Below are positions 35,500-45,221 of a DNA stretch of 64,000 bases, in pieces. Both the position numbers and the translations under genes were made by a program. This stretch comes from Catenovulum sediminis (lineage in GTDB: Bacteria; Pseudomonadota; Gammaproteobacteria; Enterobacterales; Alteromonadaceae). Positions within the stretch are counted from its first letter, which is position 1; each line of letters opens with the position of its first letter. The notes under the pieces were generated by a model, which saw nothing but the letters and a program-made list of their open reading frames with translations, was not told where the DNA came from and ran no database searches. The stretch lies in the NCBI RefSeq assembly GCF_040270295.1, contig NZ_JBELOE010000060.1. One strand, 5' to 3'.

Positions 35500-37380
35500 C
35501 TAGAGTTTTGTAACGCGGATGCCCTTAATCAAAACCTTTTGTGTTCCCCTATTTTTTGTTAAATCATCGACAGATATTTTGATTTCACCTTGTTGAGTTG
35601 GCACGTAAAACGCTCCAAGAGAAACATAATTCCAAGTTAGATCCGGCGCTTCACCTGTGTAATATAACCGGTTACCATGATCTATTTCTGGGGTAAACTT
35701 AGCTAAAGAAACATTAAGTTGCTTCTGCAGCGAAACAAAAGTTAAATCCAAACCAAGATTACTACTACCTTCAGGACTAGCGTATTTAAGATCTATCTGA
35801 TATTTTCCTGAACTCACGGCTTTGACAGGCCACTTTAGTTCAGCGTTAATAACGTCACCCGAAACTTCGATCCAATCATGTGCCCACCCAGCTTTATGAG
35901 CATAATCAATGCCTTGACCTTGGATAGCTGCTTCGTGGGCAGCCATGACAACTTCCTCATGCCCTGAATGTCCGATTTCTATAGGTAGCGTCTTAATTGG
36001 TTTAGCTGTAATGTCTTCATAAAACTCAAAGTATTGATGTTTTAGTTTTGATAATACTTCGGGATATTTCTCACTCAACTCATTCTCTTGTAATTCGTCG
36101 TTACGCATATCATATAAATGCCAATCACCATTTCGCTCAAAAGTCGCTAACCAATTTTGTGTTCTGACTGAGCCTGGATTAGGTAGTACTGCCTTTTGTT
36201 GCTCACGTTGTGTATTGCGGAAGTGATGCAAAAATAAAGTTCTATCGGGCCAGATTTCATCTGCATTTTCGTCTAGCCATAGTTTGGAAATATCCGCTCC
36301 ATCAATAACTCTATCTTGCGGCATTTCTCCGCCGATTAGCGACATTAAACTAGGGGCAATATCCAAATGTTGAGCGATTGTATTAATTTTTCGTCCACCA
36401 TAAATTTTGCCAGGCCATTGAACAAATAGCGGAGACCGAACGCCCCCTTCGTCGAGTTGTCCTTTAGAACCTTTTAGACCGCCATTAAAACGGGCTTGTT
36501 TGTTTGGAAATGCAGGTCCATTATCAGACATAAACAGCACTATCGTATCATCTTGAATACCTAAGCCAATCAATGTATCCAACACCCTACCTACGTTGTC
36601 ATCAACATTTTCCATCATCCCATATACAGAGGCATCTAAATCAGATAAACCTTTGTTTTTGTATTTATCGAAGTATTTTTTTGGCAGTTCAAATGGGCTG
36701 TGAGGTGTATTAAACGGTACGTACGCAAAGAAAGGCTTCCCATTTTTATCAGCTTGTTTTATAAAATCAATGGCAGCATCTGTGGTCACATCGGCGATAT
36801 AACCTTTAGTCTGAAAGGGTTTGCCATTTTTCATTAGCTCTGCATCAAAGTACAAAGTTTGGTGCCCATCTATAATACCTAAGTATTCGTCAAACCCCTG
36901 CCCCAAAGGGTCATGAGGATATTGAGCACCATTGTGCCACTTACCAAACAAACCGGTTACATAACTTTCCTGTTTAAACATTTCGGCTAAGGTAATTTCT
37001 TCGCTCCTCATTTTCTCGCCACCTCGCGTTACACTAAAGACTCCCGTACGCAGTGAATGGCGTCCCGTCAATACAGCAGCTCGAGTCGGTGAACATACTG
37101 GGTTTACATAGAAGCGATTTAAACTTATTCCGCTTTTGGCTATGCTGTCTATTCGAGGTGTATCCAATATAGTGTTTCCATTAAAGCTCAGGTCCCCCCA
37201 CCCTTGGTCATCAGTTAAAAACAACACAACATTTGGCTTAGTCTGTTCAGTTGCAAAATTAACATCTTTACTAAGCTCATTTAAACTATTAGCTTGTTGG
37301 CAAGCCGCTAGACTAACCATTGCACTAAAGGTAACTAAACTTATGGAAAACCACCGCTTTAGCTTAAATTTATTCAACAT
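35500..37380 (-). CDS. Sulfatase (S1 family), lipoprotein
   Basis: 626 residues. Signal peptide with lipobox LAAC (Cys27). Core begins NVVLFLTDDQGWGDLSFNGN; the formylglycine motif is canonical C-S-P-T-R in PVCSPTRAAVLTGRHS; MSDNGPAFPN gives a metal-site Asp-Asn. A C-terminal beta-sandwich (about 495-626, VISGDVINAELKWPVKAVSSG-like region) may bind glycan. It follows the sulfatase fragment by 32 bp and the broken TonB receptor on the same strand, so it probably relied on their promoter. Substrate not determined. Confidence 0.88.
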   Translation of the reverse strand: MLNKFKLKRWFSISLVTFSAMVSLAACQQANSLNELSKDVNFATEQTKPNVVLFLTDDQGWGDLSFNGNTILDTPRIDSIAKSGISLNRFYVNPVCSPTRAAVLTGRHSLRTGVFSVTRGGEKMRSEEITLAEMFKQESYVTGLFGKWHNGAQYPHDPLGQGFDEYLGIIDGHQTLYFDAELMKNGKPFQTKGYIADVTTDAAIDFIKQADKNGKPFFAYVPFNTPHSPFELPKKYFDKYKNKGLSDLDASVYGMMENVDDNVGRVLDTLIGLGIQDDTIVLFMSDNGPAFPNKQARFNGGLKGSKGQLDEGGVRSPLFVQWPGKIYGGRKINTIAQHLDIAPSLMSLIGGEMPQDRVIDGADISKLWLDENADEIWPDRTLFLHHFRNTQREQQKAVLPNPGSVRTQNWLATFERNGDWHLYDMRNDELQENELSEKYPEVLSKLKHQYFEFYEDITAKPIKTLPIEIGHSGHEEVVMAAHEAAIQGQGIDYAHKAGWAHDWIEVSGDVINAELKWPVKAVSSGKYQIDLKYASPEGSSNLGLDLTFVSLQKQLNVSLAKFTPEIDHGNRLYYTGEAPDLTWNYVSLGAFYVPTQQGEIKISVDDLTKNRGTQKVLIKGIRVTKL

Positions 37381-37412
37381 AAATATTTTCTCTCTATTAA
37401 GTTAATCTAAAA

Positions 37413-37925
37413 TTACATAGCAACTGTGTTATCAAATAACGAAGGGCTAAATTTTATTCGTTCTGGCACTAGCAAAGTGTGCTTAACATCTCTAAGACTT
37501 GAGTCAAATGGGTTATCCACTAACGTTAAAGATAAAGTTTGCATGCCATCTTTGATATAAATATTACCGAAATGCTCAAAATCCACACCAGCTTTAAGCA
37601 TCAAAAATTTTACATCATTATCACACCGAATTAATATTACTGGGTATTTGCCTGTTTTGGCAACTTCTAAGCTTAATTTTACGCTCGTCCCTATGTTTTT
37701 AAGTTCAGCTAAATCATCTCCAACACCACTTAAATTACCAATCATTTCTGACGGTGCATATGCGTTAACGATAGAAATTTTGTCTTAAAATACTAAGTGT
37801 ACCGGCGGCTTGAAGTTGGCGTTTCATCTTATCGGCAATCTATGGATAATGATCAATGATATTTTTTGTTTCATTGGGATCTTGTTTTACATCAACCAAT
37901 ACATATTTTGCTTACGTGGAGGCGC
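37413..37925 (-). pseudogene. C-terminal fragment of a sulfatase like the one at 6256-8145
   Basis: On the minus strand, YVLVDVKQDPNETKN (near 37900) is followed by a stop, a frame change near 37815, FKPPVHL, another stop, then SIVNAYAPSEMIGN and about 110 open residues ending near 37413. Each piece aligns in order with the 6256-8145 sulfatase (YVLIDIKNDPTESVN, FKPPVHY, SVLNAFAPAEVFGN, HIVLVPKGVAFDPDLL versus HTLLVPERIKFSPSLF). The catalytic half is missing. Only the last 110 residues remain open. Confidence 0.85.
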
Positions 37926-37944
37926 AAATGCACCTCCCATTGCT

Positions 37945-40779
37945 TTAGAATTTATAACTTATAGAAAAAACATATCGCGTTTCGTCGGTTTGCCAATCGT
38001 AAAAATATTCACCATCGCCCACGTCCAAATAACTTGAGTTGTCATTTCCAGTCAAGTTAATCCCTTCAACACTCATTGCAAGCTGTTCGTTAACATTATA
38101 TCCGAATGAAGCATCTAACTGGCCGTACTCTCTAGTGTACCGAGGATAGCCTGAGAACAGAGACGATAGTCTTTTTGAACGCCAGTTGTATGCAAGCCGA
38201 GCATTAAACTGAGTAGTTTCGTAATATGAAATTATATTGTAGCTGTCTTTAGACACACCAGGGATAGGTAATGACTCGCCAGACGTAGGATCTACAAAAT
38301 CTTTATTTTCACTATCTGAATATGTGTAATTCGCCATGATACCAAATCCATTTTCAAACGAATGTTGCGCACCCAACTCTAAACCTAAAACTGAGCCACC
38401 TTGGCCATTGACAACCCTCGATACTACCCCCCCATCTCGAACAACACCATCGCTATCTGGAATAGCTTCTTGCGAGCTTTGTTGCACACTAAACGATTCA
38501 ATATCTTTATAGAACATAGCCGCAATAATTGCTGACCCAGGAGAAAAATACCAGTTGGCTGACAAATCATAAGATGTCGAACGATCTGGTGACAAGCTCG
38601 GGTTGCCCGCACTGCCTGAAGCAAAACGTTGAAACCTTCCGTCAGGGCCACCATTTTCAAAGTTACCCGTGTAAGCAATATTAAAACCTCTGCCTAAGTT
38701 ATTTAAATTTGGGCGAGCCATAACTTTTGCGGCCGCAAATTTGATATCAAATTCATCTGAAAGCGCTAACGTAGCATTGATACTAGGTAACACATCAGAA
38801 TAAGAACTTTTATTTGCCACTGGCGTCCATTCTTTTTCAGTTCCATTAAACCCGGCAAAAGAGTTGTTGTTATTACTCCCATCAGCTAACACTGCCGGGA
38901 CTTCATTTGCAACTACAGTAAGATCCGTGCTTACATATCTAAGCCCGATGTTTGAGGTTAAATAATAGCTGCCAAATTCAGCTTCCATATCAGCCATGAC
39001 ATACAAAGCTTTAGTGCTTTCATCAACTGCATATGAGGTTATAGGTGTAACCGCCTTTGTAAGGGGTGAGTTAGGGTATAAACTATTAAGCCAAGTGACT
39101 TGATCCTTCATGTGACTAGGATCCTCAACTAAAATAGAACTTGGAAATTTACCTGAGCTGGTAGAAAAAAAGTTTCCATATTCAATTAGACGGCTTGGAT
39201 TATCATTATATGTTACGATAGGCAATAGTGTGTAACCTGCGACTGGATCAACTATTTGCGGGTCCTTGAAATAATACTGGTAGTCTCCAAACTGATTGAG
39301 GAATCGATATTCTGTGTGGTCTACGTCTTTATCGGCAATACGTCCACCAAAAGACACAGACTTGGTAAAACCTTCATCAAACATATAAGAAAAATCAGCT
39401 TTGATAGCATTCGCAGTCACGCTGGTATCTTTAGATTCTACCCACTGAGACTTATACCAATATTGGGATTTATCGGTCAATGCGCCACTTGTTTCTATTA
39501 CAGGAATTTCAGCTCCCAATGGAGTATCTAATGTATAAACAAATGAGCTAACACCATTTGGGTTAACAGGCCCTTCACTGCCATCTGAAAATTTAATTTT
39601 GTTGCCTTGAGAGGCCATGACATCAGACGCACCACCTATCCAGTCATTGTCGGATTTTGCGGATGTTAATTTAACCTGGCCTACTAAATTTTGCCCAGAA
39701 TCCCAATCAAGGGTAACTGCAAAATTTTTAGAAGACGCTTCTTCTGTTTGCACACTAGTATTAGCCTGATAGAAATTAGAATTAATTGTGCCTTGCTCTA
39801 GAAAACCCGTTGGCGATATTTTATAAGCTTCTGTTAAAACTAAACTTTCCTGTGGTCTATCAGTCCAATATTGAGTAGAAACAACGTCAGTACCAATATC
39901 CAAATCAGAAGAAAAATATTCTCCAGTTAAAGTGAATGAGTCATTCAACTTCCATTGTGCTGATGCATTTACCCCCATGCGCTCGCGCTTTTGTAGCTGG
40001 CTTGAAGCAGAAAACATCCTTGCTCGGTTTTAGCTAACATCAGCAATATTGTCACCGTCAGTGTCGACTTCATTATTTCTAAAGCCTCGCTCAAACTGAG
40101 CCTTATCGCTTAAATGATCACGCTCTGTATATGAAACAGACAATAGTGCTCCAAAATCACCCCAGTTGTTACTCACCAATAGTGATGCACTTGGCGAAGC
40201 ATCGCTACTTTCAACACCATAGATAGACTTTAATGAGCCAACAATTTGCAAATCACCTTCATCAAAATCAAAAGGCTTTCTAGTTCTCAGGTCAATAACC
40301 CCACCTATTCCACCTTCGATTAATTTTGCTGTTTGCGATTTATACACGACTACTTGGCTAAAAAGTTCTGCTGGCAGGTCGGCAAAAGAACTATTTTGAT
40401 TTGTTTGACCCAAACCGCTGATAAGTCTTTCACCATTTATAGTGTTTAAATTTTGTGCCATTCCTCGAATACGCACTACAGAGCCTTCACCACCGCTTCG
40501 ATCTATTTGAATACCACTTACTCGTTGCAAAGATTCAGCTATATTTTGATCTGGCATTTTGCCCAAGTCCTCTGAAGAGATAGCATCAACTATTGGGGCC
40601 GACTCTCTTTTAGTATCTAGAGATCTTTCGATGGACCCTTTTATCCCTTTGACTTGAATGATTTCATCTACATCTTGAGCCTTGGCCGATAAAGACGGCA
40701 AGAGAGCACAAGAGACAGCTAAAGAAACTATGCTTGGTTTCGTTAGGAACTTAGTTTTGTTTGATGCATGTTTTTTCAT
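37945..40779 (-). pseudogene. TonB-dependent receptor interrupted by one in-frame stop
   Basis: Minus strand. The first 249 residues hold a signal peptide (to about residue 34, LSAKA), a TonB-box-like region and plug (SAEDLGKMPDQN-type, SGGEGSVVRIRGMAQ). They end at a TAA at 40030-40032. Reading on in the same frame gives NRARMFSASSQLQKRERMGV and 690 more residues of barrel to a proper terminal strand VFSISYKF. The homologous receptor at 30298 reads straight through this place (QAANRFIDRERMGANAS). A single substitution of a sense codon explains it; no frame change is needed. It is followed by sulfatase genes and preceded by two operator-like sites, so it belonged to a sulfated-glycan or mannan uptake unit. 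A sequencing error is possible. Confidence 0.85.
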
Positions 40780-40808
40780 ATATGGCCTACTGTTTTCTTA
40801 ATCACCAA

Positions 40809-40822
40809 AGTAACGGGTTACA
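40809..40822. promoter_or_regulatory. LacI-type operator (site 11)
   Basis: agtaacgggttaca, mismatches at the first position and in the centre; 30 bp upstream of the interrupted TonB receptor. Confidence 0.6.
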
Positions 40823-40884
40823 CTATTTTGTTATTGTATAAATATAGGAATTTTATTTTTAACAAATAAAGCTAACAAAAAAAC

Positions 40885-40898
40885 TGTATCCGGTTACA
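40885..40898. promoter_or_regulatory. LacI-type operator (site 12)
   Basis: tgtatccggttaca, identical to site 5 in front of the symporter; about 106 bp upstream of the interrupted TonB receptor. Spacing to site 11 is 76 bp centre to centre. Confidence 0.7.
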
Positions 40899-40998
40899 TT
40901 ATAATAATAATAAAAAATTAAAAGATCAATAAATGTTTTATTTTTGTTTTAATTTAACTTTTTTATTAAATCTATTGGTGATTTCAATCATATCACGG

Positions 40999-41117
40999 GA
41001 TAGAATGTCGGAAACTCAAGGCTCAGAAGCCACGCTCTAAATTTTACGAATTTCTCAGTAAAAATTTTTGCAGCTGCGCGCGCCATTCTTCGGATAAACC
41101 TTCAACCGCTACCGCTT
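40999..41117. repeat. Flanking repeat copy B
   Basis: Contiguous match to two parts of copy A (34439-34476 and 34631-34714). The 154 bp between them in copy A are absent here, with gct shared at the joint. It contains a truncated isomerase 3' piece joined to the intact MOSC 3' end. Confidence 0.9.
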
Positions 41118-41694
41118 TTTCGATAATGGGTTTAGCAGCACTTTTTTCCATGTGAAAATACGCTGAAAAGACACTTTGTACAGAAACACTATTCGCTGCT
41201 TTATCGATTAATTGAAAGGTATCATCCGGTGCAATCGTACCGCTTTGTTTTACGCTGAAGTACACACCTGTGCGCAACGATTTAGAAAATAACCTTGGCA
41301 TTTCAGCGTTATCAAATTTTAAGCCCAATTTAAAACAAGGAACGCGTGGCTGTGATACTTGCAAAATCACATCACCCACTTTAAAAATATCCCCTATTTG
41401 TATTTGTGCTTCATCTAATTCAGACAGGGTCAGGTTTTCACCAAAACTACCGAACGGCAGTTCATTTAAACTCAGTTCAGTGCGCCAGTAACTGTAGTGC
41501 TGATAGCTATAAGCATAAACTGCTTTACCCAGCCCACCATGATTTTTTAGGTCGGCTTGCTCATCACCTTCGATGTGGTCATTAAAAACTTGGACGGCTG
41601 AGCTGACAGGCTGTTTAAAAATGCCGGTTTCTATTTGCCTTGTACCATACTGAACCAAGCGTTTTTTAGAAACATTAATAGATAAAATGTGCAT
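41044..41694 (-). CDS. MOSC-domain protein (YiiM-like)
   Basis: 216 residues, YiiM-like length. Beta-barrel MOSC domain with GDEQADLKNHGGLGKAVYAY near residue 48, GSFGENLTLSELDEAQIQIGD near 82 and the proposed cysteine in VSQPRVPCFKLG near 118, thought to bind molybdopterin or sulfur. The C-terminal helical part is characteristic of the YiiM subgroup. The family reduces N-hydroxylated compounds in some members. Its 3' end is duplicated at 34631-34714. Confidence 0.9.
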   Translation of the reverse strand: MHILSINVSKKRLVQYGTRQIETGIFKQPVSSAVQVFNDHIEGDEQADLKNHGGLGKAVYAYSYQHYSYWRTELSLNELPFGSFGENLTLSELDEAQIQIGDIFKVGDVILQVSQPRVPCFKLGLKFDNAEMPRLFSKSLRTGVYFSVKQSGTIAPDDTFQLIDKAANSVSVQSVFSAYFHMEKSAAKPIIEKAVAVEGLSEEWRAQLQKFLLRNS

Positions 41695-41807
41695 AAGACG
41701 GCCCTCTTCTTTATCTGTAGCAAACTATATACAAAATTAGAAAAGGGCGCGAGGTCAACAGGGCGTTATCCTTGTATTATTTTTTTATATCAAGCAAAGC
41801 GTTAGGC

Positions 41808-44294
41808 CTAAAAATAAGCTGTGATACCAAAACTGATGTTTCTGCCCATAATAGGCGCTTCATCTTTAATTAAAGAGGTATGCACTTTAGCATATTCATC
41901 TGTTAAATTTTCTGCTTTGGCGAACACTTTCAGCTCTTGTTCAGCGAGATTGGTGTAATAATTAAAATACACATCTAAAACGGTATAACCCGTTGTCGCC
42001 GTTTCATTTTGCGAGATATTTTTTTGTGAAAAATAGCGACTCAACTGCCCTTCTATTGAATAATTGACGGCTTGATATTTAACATGGCTGTAGACACGCA
42101 TCGGTGACGTGCGCGGAAGGTTTTCGCCACTTTTTAGTTTTGCTCGAACCGCATCACTACCTAATTCAAGCTTCCAATCAGAATTGGGTTGCCAAAAAAC
42201 TTGCGCTTCGTAGCCATAGAGTTTTGCATTGGCACTTTGATATTGATATACATCTAAATTTAACGCATCTTCCGCATGCTCGTCTTCAGGCTCTTCTATG
42301 TGCCCTTCTATGTGCTCATCTTCATGTTCGTGCGCACTAACTAAAGCTGTAAACTCGGTTTTTTGTTGATAATAATAATTATCTATATTGTTGTAGAAAA
42401 CGTTAAAGACAAAACCTGTATTGCCAGAAAACTTACGAAAACTGAGATCCAAGTTGTTGGATTTTTCTAATTTCAAATCACTTGCATTTAGCTCAAAATC
42501 GACATGTTCATCATGTTCGTGAAGCTCATAAGCACGGCCAACTTCATATACACCACTGGCCAAATGAGGACCAAACGCAAATAATTCGTTAACGGAAGGC
42601 GCTCGCTGCGCATGAGATACTGCCAATCCTAAGTTGTAACCTTCGGTGAAATCCCAAACCACGCCAGCGGTTAAACTTAATGGTGTAAATGAGTGCTCAC
42701 TATAGTTAAAAGTGATTGCGTGCTCGTCATGTTCACCTTCATGCTCGTTTTCATGCGGTTCTTCATGCGGTTCGGCGTGTTCGTCATGATGGGATGCAAA
42801 TTCTATCTCCTGCAAGCTGAGCGGATCAGCTTTTATCTTTACTTCATCTAAACGCATCCCCAACTGAAATAAAAAATCACCTGCATGTTTTTCTTCTATC
42901 CAAGCAATTGCTAGATTTTCGGTTGTTGAATCGGGTGCATAAGCTTCTTCACCTTTTGACTGCTGTGCGTCTCGTTTGTAGTGCACATTCCAACCACCAC
43001 GCCAGTCATGATATTCTTTATGTAAAAATTCATTTCTAATTTCGAACGTTTGTTTATCAAACCTAGTTGCTACCGCGCCGTCTTCAATTTCATCATGTCG
43101 GTAATCGGTATATCCCAGTGCAAAATTAACCTGCTGTACAAATGCATCCGCGAAATTAAATTCACCTTTAACCTGCCCCCGATGCTGCCACATATCCGCA
43201 TAAACACGCTCTTCATGAGCTGCGTGCTCTTCTTCGTGCTCATCTTCGTGCAATAGATGTTCGTCTTCGTGCTCATCTTCATGTCCGTCTTCATGTCCGT
43301 CTTGATGAGCGGTGTCGGGTGAATGGCTATGGCCCGGTATGCCATACTGCTTATTCATAAAACCATAACTAGCACCAATAGAGCCATTATCTAAAAACTG
43401 ACTGGCTCCCAAGGTAAAACCAGACGCTTGCGCATCTGAGTTTTCAATTTCACTTTCTGCTGAATGATAATTACCATTGTCATAAGCAAAACCATCTAAA
43501 TAAAGTGCAGTAGATTCAAAACCGGTTTTATAACTTGCGCTGGCATTTTTACCGCTATTGTTATTCGCGTAAAGCAAACTGGCTTGACCTTCCGTTGCTG
43601 TGTCCTGCGGAATACGCCCGTCAACAATATTCACAACACCACCAATCGCCCCATTGCCATAAAACAAGGTGGCCGGCCCTCTTAACACTTCAATTTGTTT
43701 CGCCGTGCTCGCATTACTACTGATGATATGATCGGCGCCCGAGCGCGAAACATCACCACTATCTAATCCATTTTGCACCATTAACACACGCGGACCGTCT
43801 AAACCGCGGATAATCGGAGATGCTGCGACAGAGCCATGGTGGTTGCTATGTACGCCAACCACCTTTTTTAAACTATCCCCTATGGTAGTCGCTTGTTGTT
43901 GACGCAACTGCTCTCCACTTAAAACACTAACCGGCATCGCTGATTCTATTTGCGAGGTATGAAACGAGCTGGCCGTAACATCGATCACTTCAATTGGTGA
44001 TTGACTCAATGTAATCTTTACGCCTTCTAAACCAGTCGCTGGTACGTCAATGTGAATGTTTTTATGCACAAAACCATCCGCTACGATATGCAACTCGTAA
44101 TGACCTTCCGGCAAGGGTTTAATCGCAAAGTGTCCATATTCTGAAGTTTGTGTTTTTTGACTACCGCCAATCACTTCAACTAAAGCGTTTTTAACGGGTT
44201 GACCATTTTCGGTTGAAAGTTGCCCAGCAAGATAATTTGCATTTACGAAGGGTGTAAATACCAGACAAGATAAAGGGAGGATTTTTTTAAACAT
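41808..44294 (-). CDS. TonB-dependent receptor, probably for zinc (ZnuD-like)
   Basis: 828 residues. Signal peptide about 1-19, then a carboxypeptidase-regulatory-like beta domain (GQLSTENGQPVKNALVEVIG, about 20-105), a plug (ATTIGDSLKKVVGVHSNHHG) and a barrel ending ISFGITAYF. Three long extracellular stretches are extremely rich in His, Asp and Glu (DGHEDGHEDEHEDEH-type, near residues 325-360, 490-520 and 665-690). Such loops are known in zinc receptors of the ZnuD type. Two Zur-like boxes precede the gene. Zinc is thus better supported than nickel or copper, but this is inference. Confidence 0.88.
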   Translation of the reverse strand: MFKKILPLSCLVFTPFVNANYLAGQLSTENGQPVKNALVEVIGGSQKTQTSEYGHFAIKPLPEGHYELHIVADGFVHKNIHIDVPATGLEGVKITLSQSPIEVIDVTASSFHTSQIESAMPVSVLSGEQLRQQQATTIGDSLKKVVGVHSNHHGSVAASPIIRGLDGPRVLMVQNGLDSGDVSRSGADHIISSNASTAKQIEVLRGPATLFYGNGAIGGVVNIVDGRIPQDTATEGQASLLYANNNSGKNASASYKTGFESTALYLDGFAYDNGNYHSAESEIENSDAQASGFTLGASQFLDNGSIGASYGFMNKQYGIPGHSHSPDTAHQDGHEDGHEDEHEDEHLLHEDEHEEEHAAHEERVYADMWQHRGQVKGEFNFADAFVQQVNFALGYTDYRHDEIEDGAVATRFDKQTFEIRNEFLHKEYHDWRGGWNVHYKRDAQQSKGEEAYAPDSTTENLAIAWIEEKHAGDFLFQLGMRLDEVKIKADPLSLQEIEFASHHDEHAEPHEEPHENEHEGEHDEHAITFNYSEHSFTPLSLTAGVVWDFTEGYNLGLAVSHAQRAPSVNELFAFGPHLASGVYEVGRAYELHEHDEHVDFELNASDLKLEKSNNLDLSFRKFSGNTGFVFNVFYNNIDNYYYQQKTEFTALVSAHEHEDEHIEGHIEEPEDEHAEDALNLDVYQYQSANAKLYGYEAQVFWQPNSDWKLELGSDAVRAKLKSGENLPRTSPMRVYSHVKYQAVNYSIEGQLSRYFSQKNISQNETATTGYTVLDVYFNYYTNLAEQELKVFAKAENLTDEYAKVHTSLIKDEAPIMGRNISFGITAYF

Positions 44295-44306
44295 AAGAGG
44301 CCAAGA

Positions 44307-44321
44307 TGTTATAACGTAACA
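44307..44321. promoter_or_regulatory. Zur-like box 1
   Basis: tgttataacgtaaca, near-palindrome like the Zur consensus core TGTTATAATATAACA (2-3 differences). It lies 12 bp before the receptor start at 44294. Confidence 0.6.
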
Positions 44322-44333
44322 AATGGAGGGTAT

Positions 44334-44348
44334 TGTTACATTATAACA
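44334..44348. promoter_or_regulatory. Zur-like box 2
   Basis: tgttacattataaca, close to the reverse complement of box 1, 27 bp from it centre to centre. The pair forms a long inverted repeat upstream of the zinc-type receptor. Confidence 0.6.
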
Positions 44349-44389
44349 GTTGACTGTAAAGCCGTTTGTCGCTGTTTAACTAAATGATT

Positions 44390-45220
44390 TTAGATTTGCG
44401 GATCAAACGACTCGTGGCGTTTTTCTCTGTCACTTGCTGCCGCTTTTTCAGCTTTTACGATTTCTTCATCATCAATGGATAAACCCGGAATTTCCTGATC
44501 GCACACATCGCCACCCATTTTTTTAACTTCACGGCATAAATCTGCGACTTTGCCATCCATAAAATGAAGGTGGTCTAAAATTCTGCCAATATGGCTGGCG
44601 ACCGGATCAGGGTTATCCTCACTGACTGCATAGGCATCAAAACCATACTTTTTAGCGATCGCTTGGCGTTTTTCATCCGCTGCACTATCAACATTAGCTT
44701 GTTTGTTTTTCGGTGTTACAACTCGCCCCGGAATACCGACCACTGTCGCTCCTTCCGGTACATCTTTAACGACTACGGAGTTAGAACCGACTTTGGCATT
44801 TTCACCAACGTAAATTGGCCCTAAAACTTTAGCGCCTGCCCCGACAACAACACCATTGCCAAGTGTTGGGTGGCGTTTGCCAGCGTTCCAGCTTGTACCA
44901 CCTAATGTCACGCCATGGTACAAAGTACAATCATCACCAATTTCTGCCGTTTCACCGATAACAACGCCCATCCCATGATCGATAAAAAAGCGCCGGCCAA
45001 TGGTTGCCCCCGGATGAATTTCAATACCGGTCAACCAACGCGCTAAATTGGAGACAAAACGTGCCAGCCATTTCCAGTTTCGTTTATACAAAGGGTGACT
45101 TATTCTGTGCCACCAAATTGCATGCATCCCTGGATAATTGGTTAATACATCAATAAAATTACGCGCCGCTGGGTCGCGATGAAATACAGAGTTAATATCT
45201 TCTTTGAGGCGCTCAAACAT
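44390..45220 (-). CDS. cysE: Serine O-acetyltransferase
   Basis: 276 residues. It acetylates L-serine in cysteine synthesis. N-terminal helical region, then left-handed beta-helix hexapeptide repeats from GIEIHPGATIGRRFFIDHG to VVVGAGAKVLG and IPGRVV, catalytic His in DHGMGVVIGE. The C-terminal tail of about 70 residues beyond the beta-helix is longer than in E. coli and charged. Begins 1 bp after the trmJ stop, so the two are co-transcribed. Confidence 0.94.
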   Translation of the reverse strand: MFERLKEDINSVFHRDPAARNFIDVLTNYPGMHAIWWHRISHPLYKRNWKWLARFVSNLARWLTGIEIHPGATIGRRFFIDHGMGVVIGETAEIGDDCTLYHGVTLGGTSWNAGKRHPTLGNGVVVGAGAKVLGPIYVGENAKVGSNSVVVKDVPEGATVVGIPGRVVTPKNKQANVDSAADEKRQAIAKKYGFDAYAVSEDNPDPVASHIGRILDHLHFMDGKVADLCREVKKMGGDVCDQEIPGLSIDDEEIVKAEKAAASDREKRHESFDPQI

Positions 45221-45221
45221 G

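Noticed and set aside
35663..35677. ataaccggttaccat operator-like sequence
   Set aside because: Inside the same sulfatase gene near its 3' end; AACCGGTT cores also occur by chance in coding DNA at 27617, 28578, 32405 and 59943.
36951..36965. aaccggttacataac operator-like sequence
   Set aside because: It is inside the sulfatase coding region (codes Tyr-Val-Thr-Gly) with no transcription unit start nearby.
40030..40779. Short stand-alone TonB plug protein
   Set aside because: The frame continues unchanged after one stop into a full barrel, so it is part of an interrupted receptor.
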